Source: Acidobacteriota bacterium (lineage in GTDB: Bacteria > Acidobacteriota > Blastocatellia > Pyrinomonadales > Pyrinomonadaceae). Taken from it: a DNA stretch of 34,578 nt. Numbering within the stretch: the first letter of the stretch is position 1; every line of letters starts with the position of its first letter. This document shows positions 1 to 10,994 of the stretch, in pieces. The notes beneath the pieces were generated by a model. It was given only the letters and a program-made list of their open reading frames with translations. It did not search any database and was not told where the DNA came from. The translations under genes and the position numbers were made by a program. Location: positions 1 to 34,578 of the forward strand of contig CAUJFK010000063.1 of NCBI GenBank assembly GCA_963169175.1, read 5' to 3'.

Positions 1-1424
1 TCCTTGATCTTCACAAGCAGATCGACGTCGCCCTGTTCATCATCGGTCTTGACCTCAACATCCTGGTCCTTATCGACCGGATCGAAATACTGTGTTTGGT
101 TCAACCGGGCGACAGAGATCTCAAGATAGCGGGAATTGTAAATATCGCCTTCATTCAGTAGGAACTCGCGGCGAAGCACGCGGTCACGCGTAAATGTATT
201 GCCTGAGAACTCAAGCCTTCTGAGCGTAAACTGCTTCCCTTCGTCAATAACGACCTTGATATCAACTATGCCTTCATTAGGATTGTTCGGATCGTCCTTG
301 AATTCGGGTTCGAATTCAGCGGTGTAGTTAACGAATCCCTGCTGGCCGTAAACATTTTTCAGGTTGTCGTAAACGCCTTCCTGAAGGCGCTTTCCGTCGG
401 CAACTTCACCTTTTTGCAGGCCGAGGTATGCCAGGATCTGCTGTTCGGAAAAGATCGAATTCCCTTCGACACTCAGGTCACCAACGCGATAGACCTTGCC
501 TTCGGTTACCGGAACGATGATCTTCAGCGTATCGTCCTTTGATGAGAGCAGTGGAATCGGAAGCGTGATCAGCGGTATAAAATCGGTCCGCTTCAGGCCC
601 AACCCTATCACTTCGGGGTCGCCGACCCTTGCCAGAAAATAACCTTTCGACCACATGTACGCCTTAACATTCTTTTGCAGGTCGTACTGGAGCTTTCGCA
701 GATCGAGGATATCCTGCCCCTTGATGCGTGAGATCAGGCCCGTTTCCTTGACCAGTGTCAGGGCGTTTCGCAGCTCACTGTCCTTGAACTTTTCATTGCC
801 CTGAAAGTCGATCTCGACAATACGCGAGCGGTTGCCCTGTGTTATATCGAATGTGAGAGCTATCGAGGTGGCCGAGATCTCCTCTTCCTTGATGTCAACC
901 GTTGCATTCGGATAGCCTTTGCTCGCCAGCATTTCACGCAGAACGCGGACGGCCGCTCTCGCCTTGACCGGATCGTAAATGCCTTCCTTTGAGATACCCA
1001 CACGCTGTTCGCGAAACGCTTTTAGAATGTCGGCTTCGGTGATGGCCTTGGTCCCGGTGAACACAAGGTCCCTGATAACAGGAAGCTCGCGGACTTCGAA
1101 AATGACATTGACCCCGCCGCGGACACCGGGCGTAGTAAGAACGCGAGTGGCGGTCTTATCGAAAAAGTTTAGCGAAAGCAATTCGGCAAGCGCTCTTTCA
1201 ACCGCGGCCGGATCATAAACGTCGCCCGGCCGCAGCTTTATGTAATAAAAAAGATCGTCGTCGCGATATCGCCGGTTTCCCTGAATATCGACCGTCTCAA
1301 TTATCTGCTGCTGAATGGCGGCGGAGGAGATTTCATTCGCATTGGTAAAACCATTCGCCTGTACGGGGGCGGCTAAGAAGGCCGTTGCCGCGAGTACAAG
1401 CCCGAATGCGGTGAATTTGAACAT
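1..1424 (-). CDS. bamA: BamA-like outer membrane assembly factor, POTRA-domain N-terminal part (truncated by window edge)
   Basis: Hand translation of the reverse strand from ATG at 1424: MFKFTAFGLVLAATAFLAAPVQANGF...IIETVDIQGNRRYRDDDLFYYIKLRPGDVYDPAAVERALAELLSLNFFDKTATRVLTTPGVRGGVNVIFEVRELPVIRDLVFTGTKAITEADI..., i.e. signal peptide plus POTRA-type repeats. No stop inside the window, so absent from the ORF track. Confidence 0.82.
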   Translation of the reverse strand, partial: MFKFTAFGLVLAATAFLAAPVQANGFTNANEISSAAIQQQIIETVDIQGNRRYRDDDLFYYIKLRPGDVYDPAAVERALAELLSLNFFDKTATRVLTTPGVRGGVNVIFEVRELPVIRDLVFTGTKAITEADILKAFREQRVGISKEGIYDPVKARAAVRVLREMLASKGYPNATVDIKEEEISATSIALTFDITQGNRSRIVEIDFQGNEKFKDSELRNALTLVKETGLISRIKGQDILDLRKLQYDLQKNVKAYMWSKGYFLARVGDPEVIGLGLKRTDFIPLITLPIPLLSSKDDTLKIIVPVTEGKVYRVGDLSVEGNSIFSEQQILAYLGLQKGEVADGKRLQEGVYDNLKNVYGQQGFVNYTAEFEPEFKDDPNNPNEGIVDIKVVIDEGKQFTLRRLEFSGNTFTRDRVLRREFLLNEGDIYNSRYLEISVARLNQTQYFDPVDKDQDVEVKTDDEQGDVDLLVKIK

Positions 1425-1831
1425 AGAAAAGATTATCCCTTATGCTGCGGTTATGATAGCTTGAGCTGGGGGCCACCAAAACTCCTGGGCCTTTAAGTAC
1501 CGCCGTATCAATTATTTAAACCAACCCGATCGGAAGGAATATGGCGGCGTTTTATGTCGGAAAAAGTACTCAACTTTTGATTCTGCGAATCAATTTGAGG
1601 TTGCCTTTCGACGCCTATTCCACAAACTTCCGAATTATACAGGGAAAATTACGAAAAAAGAAAAGCGGCGGACGATGGAAAATCTGTGACGAGGGTTTAT
1701 TCAAAGCAGCCACCCTTTCGAGATGGCCTTCGGCTTAGGCGCCCGCAGAAGCCAAGTGCAAAAACGAAAACGCACGAACCATGGCCCGCGCGCCTTAACC
1801 TCAAATAGTTCCGAACGGCATAGCAACTCGG

Positions 1832-4225
1832 CTATGTTTGCGAGAAGGCCCTTTCAAGTTCGTCGACAACAACTGTCCTGAAGGATAGTTTATCGCCGCA
1901 AAGGAATATCTCAACGGTTGAGTCTTCGTGCACCTCACCCTGAATGAGGGCTTCGGAGAGTTCGTCTTCAACGTACTTCTGAAGTGCCCGTTTGAGCGGC
2001 CGTGCCCCGTAGCTGCGGTCGGCGACGGTCTTTCCGATCAGCCATTTGCGGGCATCATCCGACAACCCGACCGTGAGAGTGCGGCCGGCAAGTATCTCGT
2101 TGAGTTTGCCGATCTGCAGGTCAATGATCTGCGACAGGTCATCCTCTGCCAGCTCATCAAATATAATGATCTCATCCAACCGGTTAATAAACTCCGGTGC
2201 AAAGGTCTGCTTTACCTGTGAAAGTACCTGTTCCTCCATTCGTTCACGCGAGGCATCAGCGCTGCCCTGGAAGCCGAGCGAAGTGCGTTTCTGTATATAT
2301 TTGGCACCGATATTCGATGTCATGATGAAGATCGCGTTGCGGCAATCGATGGTATTTCCCTGAGCGTCGGTCAATATTCCGTCCTCGAAGACCTGGAGCA
2401 GGACATTGAACAGATCAGGGTGCGCTTTTTCGACCTCGTCAAAGAGAACGACCGAATATGGCGAACGCCGCAGCTTCTCGGTCAACTGGCCGCCTTCTTC
2501 AAACCCAATGTATCCCGGAGGCGAGCCGATGAACTTGGCGACCGCGTGTTTTTCCATGAACTCGCTCATGTCAAAACGAATGAGCGTGCGCTCGGTGCCG
2601 AAGAGATATTCCGCAAGTGTTCGTGCAACCTCAGTCTTTCCAACGCCGGTCGGCCCCAGAAAAAGGAACGAACCGACAGGCCTTCCCGGATTTTTCAAAC
2701 CGGCACGCGACCGGCGAATGGCACGGGCCAGGGCCGAGATGGCGGGCCGCTGCGAGATGATCCGTTTATGGAGTTCTGTCTCAATATTCAGCAGCTTTGC
2801 CGCCTCTTCCTGTTTGATCGACGACACCGGAACGCCCGTCCAACGAGCGATGACCTCATCGACATCGTCTTTCGTGACCTCGACCGAAAAGAACGAATGT
2901 TCAAGCGTTTTCAGCTCATAGCTGATGATCTGATCTTCGTTTGCGGCGGCCCGTTTCCAGTTGGCGACGGTCTCTTTCCACGACGGTTCGCCGGTATTTT
3001 CGCTTTGATGCCGAAGCTTGGCACGGGCGCCCGCTTCGTCAAGGACATCTATCGCCTTGTCCGGAAGGAACCTGTCCGGAATGTAGCGATTTGACTGGAA
3101 AACAGCGGCTTCCAGAGCATCCTTTGAATAGCGGATCTGGTGAAACGCTTCGTAGCGGTCAACAAGGCCGCGAACGATCTGCAATGCCTCGGCCTCGCTA
3201 GGCGGCTGTACCTTGACGGCCTGGAATCGACGCTCCAGTGCCCTGTCCTTTTCTATCGTTTTTCTATATTCACCCGGCGTAGTTGCACCGATTATCTGGA
3301 TCTCTCCACGCGACAAAGCAGGCTTAAGAATGTTCGCCGCATCCAGCGTCCCCTCGGCCGAACCTGCTCCGACAAGCGTGTGGATCTCATCGATGAAAAC
3401 GATATATTCGTCGTTCTCGCGAAGCTCGGTCATTATCTTCTTCAGCCGCTCTTCGAACTGCCCGCGGTACTTGGTCCCGGCGACGACAAGCGAAAGATCG
3501 AGGGCGAGAATGCGTTTGTTCTCAAGAAAACTCGGCACTGTCCGGTCGACGATCTGCTGCGCCAGGCCTTCGATTATTGCCGTCTTGCCTACGCCCGCCT
3601 CGCCCATCAGGACCGGATTGTTCTTTGTCCGGCGGCACAATATCTCGATCAGCCGTTCTATCTCCAGCTCGCGGCCGATAAGCGGATCGAGTTTGCCTTG
3701 GGCCGCGTCCTCGGTCAGATCACGAGTAAACTCCTGCAGATTTGGCGTCCGTGACCCTTCGGGCGTTGACGCCGCAGGTGCCGGCGGCAGCCCGTGCTGA
3801 CGGGATATCTCGTCTCGCACGTCCTGTGCACGCATTCCCAAACGCATTAGTATCTCGGCCGCTACGGAATTCTCTTCACGTGCCATCCCGAGCAGCAGAT
3901 GCTCCGGCCCAATGTGGCGGCTTTTTAAATGACGGCTTTCTTCGCTGGCGTAGAAAAGAATGCGTTTTGTCTCAGGGGCGAGATGAAGTTCCGCTGATTG
4001 CGGAATGCGGTCGCGCAGAACTATTCTCTCCTCCACTTCTTTTCGCAGCGAATCCACCGTTATTCCGCGGCGGCCGGGAAAATAGCGCGGAGCTATCGTT
4101 TTGTCCTCTCGCATCAGACCGAGCAGAATGTGCTCCGACGCGATGACGGGCGAACCATATTGCAACGCCTCGTAACGGGCGAAAAAGATGACACGTCGAG
4201 ACCTTTCGGTATAGCGTTCGAACAT
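1832..4225 (-). CDS. clpC: ATP-dependent Clp protease ATP-binding subunit ClpC
   Basis: [26 protein letters not shown]-domain, two AAA+ modules ([35 protein letters not shown]), C-terminal D2-small domain. Start taken at 4225 (MFERYTERS) rather than 4288. Confidence 0.93.
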   Translation of the reverse strand: MFERYTERSRRVIFFARYEALQYGSPVIASEHILLGLMREDKTIAPRYFPGRRGITVDSLRKEVEERIVLRDRIPQSAELHLAPETKRILFYASEESRHLKSRHIGPEHLLLGMAREENSVAAEILMRLGMRAQDVRDEISRQHGLPPAPAASTPEGSRTPNLQEFTRDLTEDAAQGKLDPLIGRELEIERLIEILCRRTKNNPVLMGEAGVGKTAIIEGLAQQIVDRTVPSFLENKRILALDLSLVVAGTKYRGQFEERLKKIMTELRENDEYIVFIDEIHTLVGAGSAEGTLDAANILKPALSRGEIQIIGATTPGEYRKTIEKDRALERRFQAVKVQPPSEAEALQIVRGLVDRYEAFHQIRYSKDALEAAVFQSNRYIPDRFLPDKAIDVLDEAGARAKLRHQSENTGEPSWKETVANWKRAAANEDQIISYELKTLEHSFFSVEVTKDDVDEVIARWTGVPVSSIKQEEAAKLLNIETELHKRIISQRPAISALARAIRRSRAGLKNPGRPVGSFLFLGPTGVGKTEVARTLAEYLFGTERTLIRFDMSEFMEKHAVAKFIGSPPGYIGFEEGGQLTEKLRRSPYSVVLFDEVEKAHPDLFNVLLQVFEDGILTDAQGNTIDCRNAIFIMTSNIGAKYIQKRTSLGFQGSADASRERMEEQVLSQVKQTFAPEFINRLDEIIIFDELAEDDLSQIIDLQIGKLNEILAGRTLTVGLSDDARKWLIGKTVADRSYGARPLKRALQKYVEDELSEALIQGEVHEDSTVEIFLCGDKLSFRTVVVDELERAFSQT

Positions 4226-4426
4226 AAAGATCAGTGCTCTCACTTCCGCTGTCGGGTTACTCCCATTATACCGAAAGCTGCTGCACAAGGCACAAGGGCT
4301 AGTTTTCGACTGATATCACAAACTTTCACGAAGTAAAGTTGCAAACATCGCCAAAATCCAATTTAAACCGTACGGGATGTCTGAAAAGTACCCATGGCAT
4401 TTGCACCGTTGACGCCCACTCTTGTT

Positions 4427-4491
4427 CATCTTATTCGGCATTTTTCCCATCCTATTCGGTGGTAAACCAATTCCAACCCCCGAATAAGATG
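4427..4491 (-). promoter_or_regulatory. Three-copy 12-nt repeat upstream of clpC able to form alternative hairpins
   Basis: catcttattcgg (4427-4438), catcctattcgg (4448-4459), ccgaataagatg (4480-4491). Confidence 0.5.
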
Positions 4492-4556
4492 AAGGAGATC
4501 TGAATTTCGGAACAAGACCGTCACATCGAGCGGGCCTATCAAGACATCCTCACGCT

Positions 4557-5081
4557 TTAATTCGTCATCTTCGAACTGGCGTCGATCTTCTCGGCCTGCG
4601 ATACTTCAACGATCAAAGGTTCGTTCTTTGTCTTGATGCTTTTCAAAACAGCGGCGGCCGAACCCAACTCGACGCGGGAAGAAAGTACGCGGGTGATCCG
4701 TTTTGGAAGCAGCATCGGGGCAATGCCCGCTATCGAGTCAGCCAGCGAAACGATATCGCCGCCGCCGGCCCAATGCTGCCGTACGACCGTCGCATCCGAA
4801 CGATTGACAAGGCGAAGCAGCGTTAAAGCTACCACGTAAATATCGTCAACCTGGCCGATGAACGGGAAAAGGTCGGGGATGAGGTCGATCGGAGAAATTA
4901 CGTAAACTATCGCCGCGAGGAACAGTGCCTTTTCGGCCGTCGGCACGCGTCCATCTTTCAGCAGGCGGCCGAGTAGAAGCACCATGTTCGGCAGGAACAT
5001 CATGAAATTCCGCATCCGGCCTTTTGCTTCTTTCTTGAACCCGCGGGCGGGCCCAGGTTTTCGTTCCGCGATATCTGCCAT
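4557..5081 (-). CDS. DUF1232 (YkvA-like) membrane protein
   Basis: Contains LFLAAIVYVISPIDLIPDLFPFIGQVDDIYVVALTLLRLV, the DUF1232 signature. Confidence 0.85.
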   Translation of the reverse strand: MADIAERKPGPARGFKKEAKGRMRNFMMFLPNMVLLLGRLLKDGRVPTAEKALFLAAIVYVISPIDLIPDLFPFIGQVDDIYVVALTLLRLVNRSDATVVRQHWAGGGDIVSLADSIAGIAPMLLPKRITRVLSSRVELGSAAAVLKSIKTKNEPLIVEVSQAEKIDASSKMTN

Positions 5082-5226
5082 TTAGCAATTCCTCTTTCGG
5101 GTTAGATAGAGTCTATGGACAACACGCGGTTTGTGCAAGTTTTAGCGGACGGAGTTGTATGGTAAATTCGGTACGGTCGAACTGTTAGTTATGCCGAGAG
5201 AGGCGGATGGCCTGTCGTACTTGTTT

Positions 5227-6231
5227 ATGATCCTTCAACAGATCCGCACGCGGGCGGCCGCCGACCCGCAGCATATCATTTTGCCCGAGGGCGAAGATCC
5301 GCGCACCATGCAGGCGGCCGAGTTCTGCTCGCGTGAAAATATCGCGCGAATAAGCGTGATCGGAAATGAAGAGAAGGTGCGGGCCGCGGCAAGCGAGGCG
5401 GCGGCAAATCTCAACGGCGTTACTATCATCGATCATCGGAAGGCCTTCAATTTTGGCCGTATCGCGACACTTTATTACGAGCTTCGGCGGGCGAAAGGCA
5501 CCACGTTGGAAGAATCCGAGCAGACCGTTAAAGACCCGCTTTATTACGGAAACTTGCTCGTCCGCGAGGGCAAGGCCGATGGATCGGTCGCCGGTGCTAC
5601 GAACACAACGGCACACACCGTTGCCGCCGCCCTGCGGTGTATCGGTGTGCGGGCAGGCTTTCGCATTGTTTCGTCGTTCTTTCTAATGACGGTCCCGGAC
5701 AAAAAATTCGGCGAAAAAGGAGCGATGATCTATGCCGACTGCGGTGTTGTCATCGACCCGGACGCCGGCGAGCTTGCGGAGATAGCCATCGCATCCGCTG
5801 ATTCGTGCCAAGCTCTATTGCAAACGGAACCGCGTGTCGCAATGCTCTCATTTTCAACCAAAGGCAGTGCAAAGCATAAGTCGATCGACAAGGTCATCGA
5901 GGCTTTGAAAACGGTCCGCGCCCGCATGCCGGACCTGAATATCGATGGCGAACTTCAGGCGGACGCCGCTCTGGTCCCGTTGGTCGGCAAATCTAAAGCT
6001 CCAGGCTCAAGCGTCGCCGGCCGGGCGAACGTGCTCATCTTTCCGGACCTGAACGCAGGCAACATTGCCTATAAACTGACCGAACGCCTTACCGGCGGAA
6101 CCGCGATCGGCCCGATCCTGCAAGGCCTCGACCGTCCGTGCAACGACCTTTCGCGCGGATGCAAGGCAGAAGATATCGTAGATGCTGTCGCGATCACCGC
6201 GGTGCAGTCTCAAGCACGAAAGGCTCTGTAA
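5227..6231 (+). CDS. pta: Phosphate acetyltransferase (PTA/PTB family)
   Basis: [33 protein letters not shown]...[33 protein letters not shown]...; ORF extends upstream to 5155 but the family-like start is MILQQ at 5227. Confidence 0.88.
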   Translation: MILQQIRTRAAADPQHIILPEGEDPRTMQAAEFCSRENIARISVIGNEEKVRAAASEAAANLNGVTIIDHRKAFNFGRIATLYYELRRAKGTTLEESEQTVKDPLYYGNLLVREGKADGSVAGATNTTAHTVAAALRCIGVRAGFRIVSSFFLMTVPDKKFGEKGAMIYADCGVVIDPDAGELAEIAIASADSCQALLQTEPRVAMLSFSTKGSAKHKSIDKVIEALKTVRARMPDLNIDGELQADAALVPLVGKSKAPGSSVAGRANVLIFPDLNAGNIAYKLTERLTGGTAIGPILQGLDRPCNDLSRGCKAEDIVDAVAITAVQSQARKAL

Positions 6232-6236
6232 CTCTA

Positions 6237-8030
6237 TCAATATCTTGGCGAATGTTCTGTCCGCGGACGAACAAATGATTGCGGCGGATCGCTGATATCC
6301 CCAGCGGCGATTTTGCGGCGCTTCTTTTCGGCGTACATTGCTTCGTCGGCCCGGGCTATCATTTCGTCGAGCGGTAGGTCAGCGTCAACTTCTGCTAAGC
6401 CAATACTGCAGCCGATCAGATATGGATCGGGACTCTCGGCATTGTGTTCGTCGATGCGCTCAAGTATGCGGTTGACAACAAGTTGCGCATTCTCGCCCTG
6501 GGCACCGACCGACAGGATGACGAATTCATCACCGCCCCAGCGGGCGACAAGATCGGCGTTGCGAACTACAGACGAAATGAGCCGGCCAAGCGTTTTAAGG
6601 GCGTACGATCCCGCCCCATGCCCGTAGGTGTCATTGATCGCCTTAAGCCCGTCCATATCCGCGAACATCAGCGAAAGCCCGCGGGCCGTACCGCTGTGTC
6701 TTTCAAGCTTTAGTTGATGCTCAGCCATCGTCACAAACCCGCGCCGGTTGTAAAGGCCCGTGAGCTCATCTGTCAACGAAAGCTCATTCAATTTCTTCTG
6801 CGCTTCAAGCAATTCCGTCACGTTTTGCGCGTGGCCGAGAACATACGGTTCCTTGCCTTCCTCGGCCGCAAGTACGTTGTAATACCGAAGCACCACATGT
6901 TTGCCGTCTTTTGACTCAAGCTCAAGAAGCCCGTTTGCCAATCCTTCATGAGTTACCTCGCGGAGATATGCGTCGAATTCCGGGCGAAGAGATGCGGCCA
7001 CGAACTCTCGCAGACTCTGTCCGATCATTTCCTCTTCCGAGTATCCGAGAAGATGAAGTGTTGCCCGGTTCACCGTGCTAAGCCGTCCGTCAAGATCGTG
7101 AATGCAGATCAACCCCTGGCTGTAGTCGAACAACTCGCGGTAACGCATTTCCTTGTCTGCCAGTTCGGCCTCAGCCTGGCGGCGGTTCATATCGGAGCGG
7201 TGAACTCTTGCACTAAATATCAGCCCCACCATCAGCAGAAGGCACATCTGAACCAGAATTGCCGCCGCACTGCCGAAACCGGTGTCGTATAGGCCGCGGT
7301 CTTCGCCAGTCAAACGCAGCCATCCAATCAGCGTTGGCAGAATAATAACGACCGGCACCAGGCGCCGAGCCGATGCACCGCCAAGACTATCGCTTGCGAG
7401 AAGTTCAACCAGCGGAAACTCACGATTCTCGCCCAACAACGCCACCCCCGCGGCAATAAATAAGAACGCCGTGTGCAGCGGCATTCCGTTTATCCCGGAA
7501 AAGCCATAGAACGTGTTCGCACCATAAAGATGCCCCAGCAGCGAGGTATAAGCCGCTGCAACTACAAATGTCGTCAGCACACCGCTTAGGTGGCCTAAGC
7601 CCCGCCATTTGGCGAGGATAAGGCTGACCCCGAGAAAAATGAAGTTGACCGCCGAAACTGGTGAAACGCGGGAATGCGTCGAACCAGGACCGAGATTAGG
7701 AATTAGAGCGGCATCGATCGGAATCGATATCTGAAAGACGTAGGCGAGAAGAACCGCGGCACCGCCGGCGGCGATAATACCGCCAGACACGATTGACAGC
7801 CATCGAAAGCGTTTCGTTCGGTGACTGTAACTTGAAAATACGAAAGCGAGGCCGACAAGAAAGAATCCGCCAGCCCCGGCCGGCTTCATTTCGGGAAATC
7901 CATCGATCACCGACTTGAGCAAGCCAATATCGGCCCACCACCCGCATAAAACTGCCAGCGACAGTACCATGAGAATGGCTCCGGCGAGAAAAATGCCGCC
8001 TTGTTGAACTTGGGAACGAAACGAAATCAT
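6237..8030 (-). CDS. Membrane-anchored PAS-GGDEF diguanylate cyclase
   Basis: Multiple N-terminal TM segments, PAS-like ELFDYSQGLICIHDLDGRLSTVNRATLHLLGYSEEEMIG, then LTDELTGLYNRRGF...DLVARWGGDEFVIL (intact GGDEF). Confidence 0.9.
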   Translation of the reverse strand: MISFRSQVQQGGIFLAGAILMVLSLAVLCGWWADIGLLKSVIDGFPEMKPAGAGGFFLVGLAFVFSSYSHRTKRFRWLSIVSGGIIAAGGAAVLLAYVFQISIPIDAALIPNLGPGSTHSRVSPVSAVNFIFLGVSLILAKWRGLGHLSGVLTTFVVAAAYTSLLGHLYGANTFYGFSGINGMPLHTAFLFIAAGVALLGENREFPLVELLASDSLGGASARRLVPVVIILPTLIGWLRLTGEDRGLYDTGFGSAAAILVQMCLLLMVGLIFSARVHRSDMNRRQAEAELADKEMRYRELFDYSQGLICIHDLDGRLSTVNRATLHLLGYSEEEMIGQSLREFVAASLRPEFDAYLREVTHEGLANGLLELESKDGKHVVLRYYNVLAAEEGKEPYVLGHAQNVTELLEAQKKLNELSLTDELTGLYNRRGFVTMAEHQLKLERHSGTARGLSLMFADMDGLKAINDTYGHGAGSYALKTLGRLISSVVRNADLVARWGGDEFVILSVGAQGENAQLVVNRILERIDEHNAESPDPYLIGCSIGLAEVDADLPLDEMIARADEAMYAEKKRRKIAAGDISDPPQSFVRPRTEHSPRY

Positions 8031-8312
8031 CCGCGAAAGCCAGAGGAAATATAGATCTTGTTGCGAAAGCAGGAGTGAAGGCGAGAGCGCGAGGCCCCCT
8101 GCTTAACAAAGTTTAACATAAAGGCGGGCGGTTCGTGCAATTATTTGGATCCCACGGTCGTGGGCCGATTAAAAATTCTGACCTATACTTCTTTGCGATC
8201 TTTTGACTTTCCCTCGGCGTCGTCTGCCTTACTTCGTTTTGTTCACCACAAAGGGCTCGAAGATGAGAACTCAAAGGTCCCAAAGGAATTGAAACTGGGC
8301 CCCGCCCGGAAT

Positions 8313-9119
8313 TTACATTCTTGGCGGGACTAGCGCGATGATCCTCAGCGGCCCGCCGGAGCCGCCTTTTATCTTCATCGGCAGAGCGACGACCTGAAAG
8401 CCTTTGCTGGGCAGCTTTTCCAATTCCGCAACATTCTCAAATGCCGGAATGTCATTGGTCATCAACGCCACGTGTGAGCCGAACGTTGTTGACTGGCCCC
8501 GGTCAATGCTGGCCGTGTCAATGCCGATCGCCTTGAATTTTCGGTTCTCGACCAGCCATTTCGCTGCATCGGGGTGCAGGCCGGGAAAATGCAGGTCCTT
8601 GACGGCGTCAGGGCCTCGCTGATCTGTGCCGAGGTAGGCTTTCTTATCCGGCCATCGCGTTGACCAGCCGGTCTGGAGCAGGATGATCGACCACTCAGGT
8701 ATCTTTCCGTTCGCGGCCTCCCACGCCTTGATGTCGTCTTTAGAAACCTCATAGTCGGGGTCAGCTGACGCCTTGGCCGAAACGTCGATCTTTATTCCCT
8801 CGCCGATCAATTGATCGAGTCCGAGCTGGTCGGTTGTTTTCTTTCCTTGCCCAAAATGCACGGGAGCATCCAGGTGCGTTCCGCCGTGTTCCGCACCCGA
8901 AAAATTGTAGGCGGAATAATAGTAGCCGCCGCTTGTCCGGCCTTCAGCAACGGTAGTGTGTTTGAACGGTTCCGCTGTCACCCAGTAGATCGTGTCTTCC
9001 GAAAAATCGCGCGACAGATCGATCCATTGGCCTTTGAAATTTGCGGAGCGGCCGGTACTCTCACACGCGGACATCAGAATTCCGATCACGATCAAGCCAA
9101 ATGCGATCCTTGTTGTCAT
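8313..9119 (-). CDS. Cyclase-family (kynurenine formamidase-like) predicted lipoprotein
   Basis: Lipobox-like MSAC near N-terminus; metal-binding motif HGGTHLDAPVHF. Confidence 0.8.
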   Translation of the reverse strand: MTTRIAFGLIVIGILMSACESTGRSANFKGQWIDLSRDFSEDTIYWVTAEPFKHTTVAEGRTSGGYYYSAYNFSGAEHGGTHLDAPVHFGQGKKTTDQLGLDQLIGEGIKIDVSAKASADPDYEVSKDDIKAWEAANGKIPEWSIILLQTGWSTRWPDKKAYLGTDQRGPDAVKDLHFPGLHPDAAKWLVENRKFKAIGIDTASIDRGQSTTFGSHVALMTNDIPAFENVAELEKLPSKGFQVVALPMKIKGGSGGPLRIIALVPPRM

Positions 9120-9152
9120 ACATTTTCTCCGCAGACGAAATATCGTTCGCCA

Positions 9153-9959
9153 TTATTTCAAATTCATTTTCCGCCTTTTCTTCAGGTCAAATCGTTCACC
9201 ACCGGTCAGAAAGCTAACTATGAACGGCTGACGGCCGTTTTGGGAATGGACGAACATCACATACGTTTTGCCAATGACATTGAGCCTTCGGTTGTCTTCG
9301 ATCAACACGGCCATATCTTCGTCGATCCCGATACCAAGCATTTCCGGGTGTTTCATAATAAGCCCAAAAAGCCGGTTGTGGCGTTGGCGGACCAGAAAGT
9401 GCTGGTCAAAGATAACGTTCGGCATAAGGCCAAGGCCGCGGCGGACGCCGACCTTGTCGCCGTCGAGAATTTTCAGGTCGGCCTCGCCTGTCATCATTGG
9501 ATCTGAGATCACGGCAGCACCGGCGCTCGTTCCGCCGAACGGCGCACCTTGGGCGTATTTTTCGCGAATAAGTTTAAGAAGCTCTTCGTCCGCCAGGACA
9601 TCCATTATCCGGTTCTGATCGCCGCCGGAAAAGAAGATCGCGGTTGCCGTTCTCAATTGCTCGACAAATGCCGCACGTCTTGCGGCGTCGAGCGGCCGCA
9701 TCGCGGCGTGTTCGATCGAAATACCCGGCACGATAGAAAAGTCCTTCTTCAGCGCCTCAAAGCTTTTTTCCGGCTCTGCGCTTGCCCAGGTGATCATGAG
9801 GAGCCTTGCCCGCGCGCCGCCGCTCCATTCAACAAATCTCCTGACCGCATCCGGCGGCCGATCTCCGCCGCCAATTACCAGAAGCCGCTGCTGGCCCGCC
9901 GCGGCCTGAACCAAACAGACGATGACCGCAATTGTATAAAGAATGGTTCTATGTCTCAT
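9153..9959 (-). CDS. Cyanophycinase / peptidase S51 family, predicted exported
   Basis: N-terminal signal sequence MRHRTILYTIAVIVCLVQAAAGQQ; GGDQNRIMD and nucleophile motif GGTSAGAAVISD. Confidence 0.83.
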   Translation of the reverse strand: MRHRTILYTIAVIVCLVQAAAGQQRLLVIGGGDRPPDAVRRFVEWSGGARARLLMITWASAEPEKSFEALKKDFSIVPGISIEHAAMRPLDAARRAAFVEQLRTATAIFFSGGDQNRIMDVLADEELLKLIREKYAQGAPFGGTSAGAAVISDPMMTGEADLKILDGDKVGVRRGLGLMPNVIFDQHFLVRQRHNRLFGLIMKHPEMLGIGIDEDMAVLIEDNRRLNVIGKTYVMFVHSQNGRQPFIVSFLTGGERFDLKKRRKMNLK

Positions 9960-9990
9960 CAGAACATCGTGACTATTCCGCCGGTGCGCT

Positions 9991-10932
9991 TCAACCCTTG
10001 GCCCGATACAGGTCAGGTTCGCCAGGCGGCCGCGTTTTCCAGCGCTTGTGTATCCATAGCCACTGGTCCGGAAAGCGGCGGATTAGTTTTTCGACCTCGG
10101 CGGTAAATGCGGCCGTGGTCCCTAAGACATCCAGTTTTCGGTCGCCGGTGTCGGCAGCATAGATCAGCTTTCCGTGAACCGCAACGTAGTGCTGTTTTTC
10201 CTCATCCCAAGCCCCGCACATGGGCAGGATGGCGGAGTTTGTCCGCATTGCAAGAAGCGCAACGCCGGTCGAGGTACACGCCGGCACGCCGAAGAAAGGC
10301 ACAAACACGCCCTCTTTCGGATGAACATTTACATCGGCAAGGATCCCAAGCAAGCCTTCCTCACGAAGCACACGCGCCGCTGTCATCACGGAATTGGTTT
10401 TGTTGATCGGCCGGTTCCCAAACTTTTTTCTAAGGTCAGCGGTCAACTTCTCAAGCAGCGGGTTATCGAGCGGGCGGGCGAGATAGCTCATCGGGCCGTC
10501 ATACGTCGCCCATCCAAAAACGAGCATTTCCCAATTGCCGAGGTGCGGGCTGACGATTATGATCCCGCGGCCTTCTGTCTTTAGCCGCTGGTATTCGGCA
10601 TAAACACTCGGGTCGACCTGAAACTCAATGATGTTCTTGAGTCCTTCACTTGTCGCCTTTGGGAACTGGCTGAACTCGCCCAGAATGCGGCCGAGGTTTC
10701 GGAATCCGCCTTTGACCAAACGAACGCGCTCAACTTGGTCCTTCTCAGGAAACGCTATCGCTATGTTGGTCATAGCGACGCGGCGCAGCCCGCCGAGCAG
10801 GTAGTAACCGCCCGCCGCGAAAGTCGTCGCCGCGGCCAGTGCCGCCCGACGCGGCAGAAGCCCTAGAGATCCGAGCAGGCCGCGCACGACAGCGTATTCA
10901 AGCCACACCTGTGGTTTGCTCTTCTTCGCCAC
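9991..10932 (-). CDS. Lysophospholipid / lipid A biosynthesis acyltransferase (LpxL/HtrB family)
   Basis: IIIVSPHLGNWEMLVFGW (HxxxxE-type motif), ADVNVHPKEGVFVPFFGVPACTSTGVALLAMRTNSAILPM, C-terminal WLWIHKRWKTRPPGEPD. Confidence 0.88.
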   Translation of the reverse strand: MAKKSKPQVWLEYAVVRGLLGSLGLLPRRAALAAATTFAAGGYYLLGGLRRVAMTNIAIAFPEKDQVERVRLVKGGFRNLGRILGEFSQFPKATSEGLKNIIEFQVDPSVYAEYQRLKTEGRGIIIVSPHLGNWEMLVFGWATYDGPMSYLARPLDNPLLEKLTADLRKKFGNRPINKTNSVMTAARVLREEGLLGILADVNVHPKEGVFVPFFGVPACTSTGVALLAMRTNSAILPMCGAWDEEKQHYVAVHGKLIYAADTGDRKLDVLGTTAAFTAEVEKLIRRFPDQWLWIHKRWKTRPPGEPDLYRAKG

Positions 10933-10994
10933 ACATTGTTTGTATCCTTACGGGCCGCGCAGAAGCAAGTTGAGGACGCAGCCGTTTTCCTGGG

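Noticed and set aside
1541-1738. 65-aa plus-strand ORF in the bamA-clpC gap
   Set aside because: No SD, no motif, irregular composition; likely chance.
2420-3800. Long plus-strand ORFs (224, 204, 195 aa) opposite clpC
   Set aside because: They are antisense shadows of a well-supported ClpC gene in GC-rich codons, with no recognisable motifs or start context.
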